From Chaenocephalus aceratus (taxonomy: Eukaryota > Chordata > Actinopteri > Perciformes > Channichthyidae): a DNA stretch of 64,000 nt. Below, piece after piece: positions 22,029-31,547 of this stretch; positions within the stretch are counted from its first letter, which is position 1, and each line of letters starts with the position of its first letter. The DNA lies in contig JAMFTG010000154.1 in the NCBI GenBank assembly GCA_023974075.1, positions 1-64,000 of the forward strand, read 5' to 3'. The position numbers were made by a program, and so were the translations under genes. Under the pieces are notes generated by a model. The model searched no databases, was not told the origin of the DNA, and was given only the letters and a program-made list of their open reading frames with translations.

Positions 22029-23040
22029 TAGCATTCCCTGCTGCTGAGGTCCGAGGGGCAGGGCTTGCTAATCCACCAGAAGAATCAAGGGCCACTGACA
22101 CATTTATTGGGCAATGTCCAACAATTGTTGTATCCATTGAAGAGGTAAAGCTACAAGGACTACTAGAGACGGGGTCTCAAGTAACATTAATGCAACAGAG
22201 TTTGTTTGAGAAGCATTTCAACCAGGCTAAGCTTGGGAAGACCCCTGTAGTTTTTAAGTTGAGAGCTGCCAATGGCCTTGAGATTCCTTATACTAGCTAT
22301 GCTGTGTTGGATATGGAAGTGGAAGGTGTTAAGATACCAGGGCGGGGGGTTGTGATAATAAAGGATGAACACTGCACACACCCGCTCATAATTGGTATGA
22401 ATGTTGTAACTGCCTGTTGGAATGCCCTCTTCAAATGGCCCGGAAAGTCTGCTTTCCCCCCACCACAGTTGAACAACAGAGTTTGGAGAGATGCCTTTGC
22501 CAGCTGTCGACGTGTCGAGGCCATCATGGCAGAGGACGGGCTCCTTGGATATGTGCGGCCGGCTGGCCGACACAACATTGTAGTCCCTCCAAAGAGTGAG
22601 CTGCTGGTGTGGGGTCGTGCTCGGATGGGCCCGAAAGGAGCAGACTACTGTGCCTTGGTGGAAGCACTGCCAGATGCTAGCGACGTGGGAGTGGCGAGGA
22701 CACTGGCAGTGGTGAGAAATGGCAGAGTCCCTGTACGTGTTTACAACCCACACCCCTACAGCTTGTCTATAGGTCGGTACCAGAAGCTTGGAAAGCTGTA
22801 CCATGTAGACGAGGCTGATGTCCATGGACCCCGTGACCTGAACCTGTCCCTTGATGACGACTGTGTCGTGGAAGTGACCTTGGTGGATGCCGCAACTACA
22901 GATGGAAAACAGGCATTACCAAAGGAGGTGAGAGACTTAGCCAACAGACCTGATCTGTCCGAACCGCAACAGGAAGAGCTAAGCACCCTGCTGCGCAAAT
23001 GGGAGAAAGTTTTCACCACACATGGGGAGGATTTTGGTAC
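22029..23040 (+). pseudogene. Gypsy element 2 pol, protease to start of reverse transcriptase
   Basis: The -1 frame from the gag end is open through the protease region (VVSIEEVKLQGLLETGSQVT), the linker and up to the entrance of reverse transcriptase (FTTHGEDFG near 23020-23035). The protease active-site triad expected as DTG is ETG here (about 22168-22176), which should reduce or abolish aspartyl protease activity. Near 23035-23045 the frame is lost to an indel and the homology jumps to the frame of the long downstream pol ORF. The gag-pol product could therefore not be made whole from this copy. Confidence 0.8.
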
Positions 23041-25889
23041 AGCACCGTATCCATACTGGCAGTGCAGCACCTGTCAGAGAGAGGTACCGACCCCTTCCTC
23101 CTATCATGTACAAGGAAATGAATACTCTACTTGCCGGAATGCTAGAAAAAGGAGTGATTAAGGAGAGCTGTAGTCCCTGGGCAGCACCTATAGTGTTGGT
23201 AAAGAAAAAAGATGGTAGTTGGAGATGTTGTGTTGATTACAGAAAATTGAATGCTGTAACCCATAAAGATGCCTTCCCTCTGCCCAGGATTGAAGAGACT
23301 CTCACTAACCTGACCCGAGCGGAGTGGTTCACAACTCTTGACCTGGCCAGCGGCTACTGGCAGGTTGAGATGGATCCCCAAGACCGGGAGAAAACTGCTT
23401 TTTCCACCCCACTTGGCCTGTTTGAGTTTGAGCGAATGCCCTTTGGACTTTGTAATGCGCCTGCAACATACCAACGGTTGATGCAACAGTGTTTAAATGG
23501 TCCATTGGCACAGTCCCTTTTAGTGTACTTGGATGACATTATCATTTACTCACCTGATTTCTCCTCTCACCTGCAGCATTTGGATGAGGCTTTCCAAAGG
23601 CTGTGGCAGTATGGATTGAAACTACGGCTGGACAAATGTAAGCTCCTCCAACACGAGGTGACGTTTTTGGGCCATTTGGTGGACAAGGATGGGGTAAGAC
23701 CTATCCCTGACAAAGTAACAGCTGTACTCGACTGGCCAGTACCCTCCACCGTAAGGCAAGTAAGAGCCTTTTTAGGACTTGCTGGTTATTACAGATGCTT
23801 TATTGCTGGTTTTGCTAAAATTGCCCGCCCCTTGAACACTCTACTGACAGGCATCCCAGCTGATAAGAAATCACAGACACGTAAAGTACAGTGGTCCTCT
23901 GAGTGTCAAACAGCATTTGATGCATTAAAGACTGCACTGACGCAAGCACCTCTTTTGGCATATGCAGACTATTCCTTGCCATTTATAGTCTGCACAGATG
24001 CTAGCAACCAAGGCTTAGGAGCAGTTCTGTCCCAAGTGCAAGAGGGGCAAGAGCGAGTGATAACCTATGCCAGCCGCAGCCTACACCCTACTGAACGGAA
24101 CGATGCCAACTACAGCTCATTCAAGCTTGAACTGTTGGCCCTGAAGTGGGCAGTGACAGAGAAATACAAGGACTACCTAACTGGGGCGCAAATCACTGTT
24201 TTTACTGACAATAACCCTGTTGCTCATCTACAGACGGCTCGTCTGGGTGCCGTAGAACAGCGCTGGATTGCACAACTTGCCTCTTTCAACTACGAGATAA
24301 GGTTTCGCTCGGGTAAGAGCAACGCTAATGCAGACGCATTATCAAGATGCCCAGTTGCCTCCTTGTCTTCTAGGGCTCCAGACGAAGAGGGTGTTATAGG
24401 ACCAGCTGCAACCACAGCAGCCATTGAGTTAACACCTGGAGGACAGGATGAGTTCGTCAGCAGTGACTGGGAGGAGGCACAAAGTAATGACCCCGACATC
24501 CAGACAGTTAGGAGGTATGTGGAAAACCGGCTGGCACCCAAAGGACCTGAACGCCAAGCCTTGTCCTGCAAAACACAGAAAATATTGCAACAATGGAAGA
24601 AATTGCAAGTAAAGGAAAATAAACTGTGTCGTAAGGTGATTGACCAGCACACCCATGAAGTACACTACCAGATTGTGTGTCCAAGCTCCAGGTACCAGGA
24701 AGTCTGGGAGAAATTCCACGAAGCTGCTGCCCATGCTGGTGTGGACAGGACCCTCGCCAGGATGCGTCAGCACTTCTACTGGCCCAACATGGAGGGGGAG
24801 GTACGTCGGTTCCATCAGGGTTGTGTCACCTGCAGTCTGCAAAAGGTAAGGGTAGAACCAAAGGCCCCACTAAAACCTATTGCTGTATCCTACCCCCTAG
24901 AGGTCATAGGTTTAGATTTGTTGACCCTTAGTCGACCCACAGACACATACCAAAACATCCTTGTTGCAACTGACCTTTTCACTAAGTTCTCTTGGGCCAT
25001 ACCCACACATGACCAGACAGCACACACAACTGTTAAAGCTTTGTGGACGCATGTAATTCAGCCATTTGGTTGTCCAGCCAGATTTCATTCAGATCGTGGA
25101 CCAAATTTCGAGTCGGCACTAATGAAACAGCTGTGCGAGACCTATGGTATTGCCAAAAGTCGCACCACAGCTTATCACCCTGCAGGGAATGGTAGTGCAG
25201 AGCGGTTTAACCAGACCTTGCTGAACATGCTTCGCACCCTTGAGACTGAGAAGCAAAGCCGCTGGCATGAGTACTTGCCTGAGTTGGTGCATGCATATAA
25301 TAACACAACACATAGTGCAACCAGTTATGCCCCATCTTTCCTGATGTTTGGCAGACACCTGAGACTACCTGTAGAAGTAGGATTAGGGGTGGCCTATCAA
25401 CAGCCTCGGCATGACCTTAATGGGTGGGTGAAGGACCATCAACAGAGGCTCTCACTAGCATATAGCTGGGCTAAACAAAAGATGGGTAATGCAGCCTCCC
25501 AACACAAACAACAGTATGACAAGAGAGCTCAAGCCTTACCACTGTTACCTGGGGAGAGAGTGTGGGTGTGTGACAGGAACAGAAAGGGAAGAGGTAAATT
25601 GTGTACATGGTGGGATTCTAAACCTTATGTGATTTTGGAACAGGTGGGAAACACTGGGGTGGTGTATAGGGTTCAGCCAGAGACTGGGGGCCGTGAACAA
25701 ACCTTGCATAGAAATGCTCTAAAAGTGTGTACAGCTCCCCCAGCAGATGTTCACTCTCCTGTCAAAGAACCTGCCACAGAGTCTCAGAGACTGCCAGAAC
25801 CAATGTTCTACGACGCTCCACACGGACTAATCTTGGTCAACCACCGGTGCGTTACAGAGACTAATGGTTGCAGGGACTGGCAACATTAA
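23022..25889 (+). CDS. pol: Gypsy element 2 pol: reverse transcriptase, RNase H, integrase
   Basis: A 955-residue open frame, the longest in the window, encoding most of a Ty3/Gypsy polyprotein. Reverse transcriptase: VIKESCSPWAAPIVLVKKKD, DYRKLN, LDLASGYWQ and the catalytic YLDD at residues 169-172. RNase H: VCTDASNQGLGAVLSQ, FTDNNPV, NANADALSR. Integrase: zinc finger with HEAAAHAGVDRT and CVTCSLQK, then catalytic Asp in IGLDLLTL, Asp in HSDRGPNFES and Glu in GNGSAERFNQT. Integrase C-terminus: LLPGERVWV..KPYVILEQVGNTGVVYRV. All catalytic residues in this part are intact, so the copy is fairly young. The ATG at 23022 lies in front of an indel that separates this frame from the protease, so it is not a natural start. 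The stop at 25887-25889 lies 12 bp before a polypurine tract and the LTR. Confidence 0.93.
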   Translation: MGRILVQHRIHTGSAAPVRERYRPLPPIMYKEMNTLLAGMLEKGVIKESCSPWAAPIVLVKKKDGSWRCCVDYRKLNAVTHKDAFPLPRIEETLTNLTRAEWFTTLDLASGYWQVEMDPQDREKTAFSTPLGLFEFERMPFGLCNAPATYQRLMQQCLNGPLAQSLLVYLDDIIIYSPDFSSHLQHLDEAFQRLWQYGLKLRLDKCKLLQHEVTFLGHLVDKDGVRPIPDKVTAVLDWPVPSTVRQVRAFLGLAGYYRCFIAGFAKIARPLNTLLTGIPADKKSQTRKVQWSSECQTAFDALKTALTQAPLLAYADYSLPFIVCTDASNQGLGAVLSQVQEGQERVITYASRSLHPTERNDANYSSFKLELLALKWAVTEKYKDYLTGAQITVFTDNNPVAHLQTARLGAVEQRWIAQLASFNYEIRFRSGKSNANADALSRCPVASLSSRAPDEEGVIGPAATTAAIELTPGGQDEFVSSDWEEAQSNDPDIQTVRRYVENRLAPKGPERQALSCKTQKILQQWKKLQVKENKLCRKVIDQHTHEVHYQIVCPSSRYQEVWEKFHEAAAHAGVDRTLARMRQHFYWPNMEGEVRRFHQGCVTCSLQKVRVEPKAPLKPIAVSYPLEVIGLDLLTLSRPTDTYQNILVATDLFTKFSWAIPTHDQTAHTTVKALWTHVIQPFGCPARFHSDRGPNFESALMKQLCETYGIAKSRTTAYHPAGNGSAERFNQTLLNMLRTLETEKQSRWHEYLPELVHAYNNTTHSATSYAPSFLMFGRHLRLPVEVGLGVAYQQPRHDLNGWVKDHQQRLSLAYSWAKQKMGNAASQHKQQYDKRAQALPLLPGERVWVCDRNRKGRGKLCTWWDSKPYVILEQVGNTGVVYRVQPETGGREQTLHRNALKVCTAPPADVHSPVKEPATESQRLPEPMFYDAPHGLILVNHRCVTETNGCRDWQH

Positions 25890-25901
25890 AGAGTGGGAGG
25901 A
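25890..25901 (+). other. Polypurine tract of Gypsy element 2
   Basis: AGAGTGGGAGGA directly precedes the LTR start TGTCACATGG, as the plus-strand primer site must. Confidence 0.7.
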
Positions 25902-26650
25902 TGTCACATGGCAATGTATTTTAATTATTCATTATTGCATGGCTTTAAGTGTAGTGTGTTTTATACCTTTTTATTGTGTGATTTTACTCTGAAATGTGTT
26001 TGCCTTTTTAACTGGTTTTAACTTCCTGCTGCATGCTTTTATTTTTGAAATGTTTGGATTGGCCTTGCCATGTTGATTGACAATGAGTGACCACGCCTGG
26101 AGCCAATTTACACGCCTATAAAGGGAAGGAGAAGAGCAGCAGAGGACAGACGGAAACTGAGAGAGGCTGAAACTGAGAGAGGCTGAAGGGCACAGCAGAG
26201 GCAGAGCGCACCAGGAGCAGAGACGTAAACTGGGACTGAGACTGAAGGAGACAGCAGAAGCAGAACGCACCAGGAGCAGAGGCACACGCAACAAAGGGAT
26301 TAAAAGACACGGCAGTCCGAGAGAGGGTCGACGGAGCACCTTTACAGCCCTGGAAAGACTGGTTTTGAGAAAAGACTTTTAACCCTTTTAACATTTGAAT
26401 TCTTTGTATTGTTTTAACTACGTTTAATTGTATTTTAACATAGTTTTAGACTATCTTTTTACTGAGATTATATTTTAGACAGCTCTGATTATAGTTTTCT
26501 TAGTAAAAATGTTATGTTCTACTGAATAAATTATTGTGTTTTAAACTTAGTAGTTGGCTCCTTGATTGCCCAGTTTTGCTCTCCACCTGATTTAAAAGAA
26601 CCCTTTCCCTCTCCTTAAATTATTACCCCTCCCCCTCCTTTACATATATG
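25902..26650 (+). mobile_element. 3' LTR of Gypsy element 2 (right end uncertain)
   Basis: Begins TGTCACATGG after the polypurine tract. It holds a CCAAT-like box (26102-26107), a TATA box TATAAAG (26117-26123), a tandem GA-rich leader (CTGAGAGAGGCTGAAACTGA..) and a polyadenylation signal AATAAA (26525-26530), in the order U3-R-U5. The right end is not resolved because no 5' LTR exists for comparison; a CA end near 26644 is possible. Confidence 0.65.
26117..26123 (+). promoter_or_regulatory. TATA box of the Gypsy LTR promoter
   Basis: TATAAAG about 10 bp downstream of a GCCAAT motif within the LTR U3. Likely start of retroelement transcription about 25-30 bp downstream. Confidence 0.55.
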
Positions 26651-27329
26651 TAAAGATATTTGGTCAAATGAAATGACACTGAGCTAGTGATAACAACAAC
26701 GCCCAGCGTGGATGAAGATGGTGCAGGTCTTTCTTCATGCCCCCCCTCCGTGCTGTCCCCTCAGAGGAAGTGGGGAAACGGGATAATACTCTGGACACCA
26801 CGCTGTCTCAATGATCCACACTGTTAATATGAGAGGAAAATAAATGTTTTAGGAAAAGAAAAATATGAAGTTAACAAATGAAACACAGCTCAGGGGCAGT
26901 CATGGACGGTAGGTTTTCCTACAAAGTTAAGTCAGCCTCTATTGATTTTCATATCAAATTAGCGTATTAATAAAATAAGCTATCATGGCTTATACTTGCA
27001 TATCTAAACAGAATCATGAAAGCCTGTTGGTAGAGTCAGGCACACGAGTCCATTTGAGTGTGTGCGCCGGTGTCTGAACGCTCACTCACTGCTAGCTATG
27101 TAGCTAACTGTTAGGCTACTTAGCTTGCATTGTTATGGATCTAAAGGTAGCAAAAGCTAACTTTCATAGCACAGCTTTACTTCTCACTTACCACACTAAA
27201 GAAACAGACCGTATAGTACAGCACAAACAACACAAATGATCAATACTTGCATATATTTTCACTTGTAGTATTATAATAATTGAAATGCTGGTTCTTCTGG
27301 GGGTGTTCTATCCAAGCTCAGCTACCGCA
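26651..27329. other. No gene seen between Gypsy LTR and right arm
   Basis: Non-coding DNA, partly repeat-like (CACTGCTAGCTATGTAGCTAACTG..). It lies inside the inverted-arm bracket. Confidence 0.4.
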
Positions 27330-27723
27330 CAGCAGCTTCCTGCACTGTACAATCGTTGGAGGACTGGGCTGTCACTCAAAAACTGAGTAGCCAATGGGGA
27401 CGCACCCCTGAAAGTCCCGCCCACCTGGGATGTTTGTGTCAGAATCTCAAACAAAAAATCAGGGAGCGCAAAAGAGAAAGCTGAGAGCAAAAGTCTGATC
27501 ATTGAGAAAGAAGAAACAAGAACTGCAAACATAAACCTATGTTAAAACAAAGAAAAAAGACTTATAGTTTACATGATTACACAAATGATTTGTTTGCAAC
27601 TTATAGTTTTATTTTTGAAATTTATTTTATTTTGCTTGACTCAGTTTTTTTCTCTTTTAAACTCATAGTTTTGCTTTATTCTGAGAAAGTGTTGCTTTAT
27701 CTTTATGATACAAAACTAATCCC
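27330..27723 (-). repeat. Right arm of the long inverted repeat around Gypsy element 2
   Basis: Reverse complement of 19614-20012, including GTCACTCAAAAACTGAGTAG, CCCGCCCACCTGGGATGTTTG and TTCTGAGAAAGTGTTGCT. See the left arm. Confidence 0.85.
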
Positions 27724-28309
27724 ATAATGTTCCAGTGGCGGAGGGGATAGATTAATGGCAGGCTCTCGGGCAAATTTGTTGTTTACAATGTAGCTTTATC
27801 AGGGGAAAAATAATTGGTGGCTTTTTAACACAGTAGCCTATGCGTTTATGTTTCAACCAAATAAAAATGTCAAAACAAATGTCAGCAGGTTATTATCGCA
27901 TTTACTTTGACAGCCCTAATGAATGAAGTGCTTTGAACAGCTTTATGGGGCTTTGTAAAGAGTAGCTTTATGCAAACATTACATTTATTTTTGACAGAGG
28001 TGGGGACTCGAGTCACATGACTTGACTGGAGTCAGACTCGAGTCGCATATTTTTTGACTTGAGACTTGCTTGACTAACATTGATAAAAGACTTGACTTGA
28101 CTTTGACTTGGTATTCATGACTTGAGACTTGACTTAAGCTTGAGATAGATGACTTGAAAGGACTTGTCTGTTTAAAATTAAATATTTGCGTTTGTTTTTG
28201 TAGTGAGATATTACGTTTAGTTTTTTCAAAAAACGTGATTATAACCTGGCAACCCACTAAGGCAGGAGTGTCAGTTAACATGGCAGCAGCTAGCTTTACT
28301 CCACAATAG

Positions 28310-28453
28310 TGCATTTTGGATTCAAGGATTATTTTGTCGATGACGGTAATAAGAAGAGAACAGCGGTATGCAGGGTCTGCAGCATAAAGATCAGTGACAC
28401 GACCACCACAACATCCAACTTCATTCGTCACTACAAAAACCCCACAGAGAAAG
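28310..28453 (+). pseudogene. hAT BED-type zinc-finger exon
   Basis: The frame reads FKDYFVDDGNKKRTAVCRVC, then SIKISDTTTTTSNFIRHYKN. CRVC and the downstream RHY fit the C-x2-C..H pattern of BED fingers in ZBED/hAT transposases, although the final His is not seen before the exon ends at GAGAAAG|GTGCGT, a splice-donor-like site. The rest of the transposase is missing or displaced by the Kolobok insertion. Confidence 0.6.
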
Positions 28454-28751
28454 GTGCGTGCATGTGTTGTGTTAGCTAGAAAGCTAACGTTAAGTTTAAG
28501 CTACGTTAGACTTGGTTTCAAATCGATTAAAGGGAAATGGAAACACTTTTCAAACTGCTTTCCATGCGACAATATTCCCATTAGGAAATGTATTTATCTA
28601 GTCTATTTCCAATGTAAACGATCGAGATACGCGAATTTACTTTTTGAAATACGTGCCTAATGACCATGGGCGCTTCCATTGCTCCGGGACTTTTCCAGTG
28701 ACGTCACTGAGTGGGTACGGCTTCCTGGGCCAAAGCTCAATAACAAACAAC

Positions 28752-29129
28752 ATGGCGTGCAATGCACCAGTAGTTTACATTACAAGAAAACGGTCGTCGT
28801 CAGGAGTCTATTGTATTGCCCCAGGCTGCACAAATGGATTTTATACGAAGAAGGAAGAAGTACATTTCCATAGGCTGCCACTAAAGGATGAGAAGCTGCT
28901 CAAAGTCCAGTCTGGATGCCTGGTTCAATACAAAACATCGGATTTGAAGCCAGGATCTGTTCCCACAATATTCGATTTCTCAACGTATGCAGTCGGGAAC
29001 ACCGACCGTCCCAGCACGTCGGCCGCGCAAGACAATGACAGTGTCAACAAACGTGAAGTTCGAGCCACCAAACGAGTTGCTTCAGCTGCCGAGAGAGAGG
29101 TACATATTGCAGCACTACCAGATTACTAG
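28752..29129 (+). pseudogene. THAP-domain protein remnant, middle of the finger deleted
   Basis: A 125-residue frame from ATG 28752. It begins VYCIAPGCTNGFYTKKEEVH with FHRLPLKDEKLL, the first half of a THAP finger (C-x4-C, F-H-x-x-P). It then jumps to LKPGSVPTIFDF, which closes a THAP domain. The intervening W and C-x2-H segment, about 30 residues, is missing, so zinc and DNA binding should be lost. In Kolobok elements such a finger is the DNA-recognition part of the transposase or its partner protein. The C-terminal 50 residues are low-complexity polar. Dead unless an alternative exon restores the centre. Confidence 0.65.
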
Positions 29130-29796
29130 CTCACACATGTATTTACTGACACAGTGTGACCTTATTAATTAACGCAATCACGTCCAAACTAAATGGTAGC
29201 TATTATTATGACGTACAATAGAGAATTGGGGGTGTTCTATAGCTCAACTAATTAAACTGGCATACACACGCTCATCTGTCGAAAACAGCCCTAAAAAGGC
29301 TAGTATTGCTGGACTAGGTGTTCAATGGATGGTATTGCAGGACCCAGAGCACACGGAGCACAGAGCGGACAGCAGATAACGGAATTGCAGTTGTATTGCT
29401 TATAGATTATCAGAACATTTCAAAGGGGACACAGCCCCATTGGATATTAACCTATGGATTAACTACATCATCGTTTTTATCGTTGTAATGCCATTGAAGA
29501 CCAGTTTAGACCAGACAATGAGGAAGGTAAGCCGTTAGCCTGGCGTATGTTAGTACCTAGCGCCACTTGTTTTGATGTACGTTTTTGTTGATAACCTCGC
29601 GAGTTTGTATCTTTCAGTGTTGAGGTGGGCACCGTTAGATTCTGTGTCTCCTTGCAATCATAAACGATGTGTAGGTTGTGCGGCTAGGATAAGTAATAAG
29701 GGAGCTAGGAGTGATTTTCGGTGCAGTAATAGGTTAGCATTTTTCGCTCGGGGCTAATTCAGAGGCTCACTGTTAGCATTGTGTTTTTTTAATTTT

Positions 29797-30093
29797 TTAT
29801 TCCGGATCGTATGCCACTCTATTCGACCGAATCGGTTCATAAGCATAGGCCATGGGATGCCTGGTAACTGTAGATGCTTCCACATCAATGTCATCTCCCG
29901 ACGAATAGTCAAATTCATCGTTCAAAACGTCGATCTCATTGCAAAATTCCTCCATCGCTGCCATATCTGCTACGTTGTGTATGGATACCCGGAGCGAAGA
30001 CCCATCCAGTGACGTCACCATTTGGGACTCCCCTAATGGCGGCGGCCTGGTCCGGATGATTAATTTTCTTTTGGCGAGTAATATCATATACAA
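29797..30093 (-). CDS. Small acidic ORF of unknown function in the Kolobok-type element
   Basis: 98 codons on the minus strand, opposite in direction to the THAP frame. The core reads AAMEEFCNEIDVLNDEFDYS, then an acidic stretch and HPMAYAYEPIRSNRVAYDPE. It has no membrane segment or recognised domain. The acidic composition and YEP motif resemble starts of uncharacterised transposon-linked proteins, but this is an impression. It may be a first exon of a second, convergent element gene. Confidence 0.35.
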   Translation of the reverse strand: MYMILLAKRKLIIRTRPPPLGESQMVTSLDGSSLRVSIHNVADMAAMEEFCNEIDVLNDEFDYSSGDDIDVEASTVTRHPMAYAYEPIRSNRVAYDPE

Positions 30094-30205
30094 TAAATAT
30101 TACGATCAATATCCATTGTAAAATGAATAAACTACCGGAATATTATAACTGTAATTGGTGTTTCCTTTCCCCTTTAAGCAAAGAGAAGACAAAACGGTAA
30201 ATGAC

Positions 30206-30219
30206 CACTAGAACCGCCA

Positions 30220-30272
<53 letters not shown>

Positions 30273-30624
30273 AGAGAGAGAGAGAGAGAGAAAAAGAGAT
30301 GCCTCATTTATTTCCCCTGTGTTATTATCAGAAGTTACTGTAAACTTTTGAATAATGTAGTTCATCTACTTTTAGTAGTTTGTTTAAATGTTTTAATTAT
30401 GTTGTTTTTGTTTGTAGAAGTGCATCATTCCTTGATTTATTGTAAAATGAATCTGAACTTTTTGATCTAATGATGATGATAAACTGAAGCAATTTCTAAA
30501 TTAACCCAATTAAGTGAGTTTTAAATCGTCCTACTTAGTTTATAAGGAAATTATGAAGAGGAACAAATTAAATGATTTGAAAATGATATCTATGTAGGCG
30601 CTGAAGCTGTTGGCGGTTCTAGTG
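30206..30624. mobile_element. MITE with 15-bp inverted termini around a GA microsatellite
   Basis: CACTAGAACCGCCAA (30206-30220) and TTGGCGGTTCTAGTG (30610-30624) are perfect inverted repeats. The GA tract 30222-30297 and AT-rich DNA lie between. No clear target duplication. Confidence 0.6.
30222..30297. repeat. (GA)n microsatellite
   Basis: Almost pure GA dinucleotides interrupted by two AAAAG steps. Confidence 0.97.
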
Positions 30625-30838
30625 TTAACAGACATTTAAATTAAATATGTGTAAGAGTTTCCGTTTGGGGGGGGGTCCGTCCGTCGGACGGACGGACGGA
30701 CCCCCCCCCAAACGGAAACTCTTCGGTTCTCCACGAATTACACGAGTCACCCAAATCAGCGTTAAAAAAGCGGGAGGCGCCGAAAAGCGACTAATTTGCA
30801 TTTGCCATTACACATATTTAATTTAAATGTCTGTTAAC
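30625..30838. repeat. Fold-back unit with perfect G-rich palindrome
   Basis: Outer arms TTAACAGACATTTAAATTAA (30625) and its complement near 30815-30834 enclose an inner palindrome at about 30656-30722. There GAGTTTCCGTTTGGGGGGGG plus GTCCGTC units mirror GGAC units plus CCCCCCCCCAAACGGAAACTC. The inner hairpin has almost no loop. Directly abuts the MITE at 30206-30624. Confidence 0.8.
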
Positions 30839-31547
30839 ACTTAACAACTTCTCACTTCAAAAAAGAAGAAGAAATCTAGACCGCAAAATAATTAAACAAG
30901 GGAGTGCCTGTTTTTCCTGGCCAATGACAGGTTCCTTGAACACAACCCTGCTGTAAATAATAATAAAAACCCTTGATTTATAACTTAACATCTCTGTCTC
31001 CTATTGATCAGAGTATATTATAAAGAATAGCCAGTTAATTTAAGCATTATAGCGCAGGCCTTTGTCAGATGGTATATTTGACGCTGTTTTTTTTCTGCTT
31101 CGAATAGTTCTCTCTTTTTTCACCATACCTGTGTTTGCATCCCTGTGTATGATTTTCGTACCTGGAGTTCTGCCTTTTTGAACAGACTTTTTGAGTCCTA
31201 GCTATATTGTCTGCAGTTCTAGGGTTAATATGAATCTAATATGATTGTCATCGGTCTAAATTAGATTTCAAATGATTAACTGTGTATGTAATGAAGATCA
31301 TAGTGTGGGTTGAATCCATTTTCATAACCACTGTTTTTTAACTGATTTAAATGCGGAAACTGGGCTTATTCATCAGAATTGTGTATGACTTGACTTGACT
31401 TGCTTGACCTGAGCAATGACTTGACTTGACTTGACTTGCTTGACTCTCACCACAGTGACTTGGGACTTGCTTGATACTTGTAGGTCAAGACTTGAGACTT
31501 GCTCATGACTTGCACATGTAGCACTTACTCCCACCTCTGATTTTTGA

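Larger units (their letters stand above)
19967..22031 (+). pseudogene. Gypsy element 2 gag, interrupted
   Basis: Gag of a Ty3/Gypsy retrotransposon. The first open part (19967-20581) has a capsid-like region (LGALAGEAKRQV, VPSFILRLRELCCRLRRH, LRDQLLLGL) resembling PNMA/Gypsy capsids. A TAA at 20579-20581 breaks it, but the same frame continues (EGWKETLKREIMDDVKSQMQ) to 20727. There a 1.15-kb DNA element is inserted, and the frame resumes at 21884 with a CCHC zinc knuckle, CRQCKQSGHIARFC, at 21948-21990. The frame ends at TAG 22029-22031. The first 15 or so residues overlap the left inverted arm, so the true start is uncertain. Two lesions (stop codon, insertion) make it non-functional. Confidence 0.85.
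28531..30173 (+). mobile_element. Kolobok-type element with THAP remnant, TTAA target duplication
   Basis: The ends AGGGAAATGGAAACAC (28531) and GTGTTTCCTTTCCCCT (30173) are inverted repeats flanked by TTAA (28527-28530, 30174-30177). TTAA duplication plus a THAP finger is characteristic of the Kolobok superfamily. Just inside, CCAGTGACGTCAC occurs on both sides (28693 and 30005). At 1,643 bp it is internally deleted. It sits within the hAT 27995-31539. Confidence 0.75.
27995..31539 (+). mobile_element. 3.5-kb hAT element with 8-bp TSD ATTTTTGA, host for nested elements
   Basis: Left end CAGAGGTGGGGACTCGAGTC, right end ACTTACTCCCACCTCTG; the exact duplication ATTTTTGA flanks it (27987-27994, 31540-31547). 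Both ends carry many sub-terminal copies of GACTTGACTTG, as hAT transposase-binding arrays do. Inside lie a BED-finger exon (28310-28453), a Kolobok-type element (28531-30173), an inverted-repeat unit (30206-30624) and a palindrome (30625-30838). No catalytic domain was found. Confidence 0.85.

Noticed and set aside
23022..25889. Domesticated host gene derived from Gypsy pol
   Set aside because: The frame is followed by a polypurine tract and LTR and is cut off from gag/protease by a recent indel, so it is an ordinary damaged retrotransposon.
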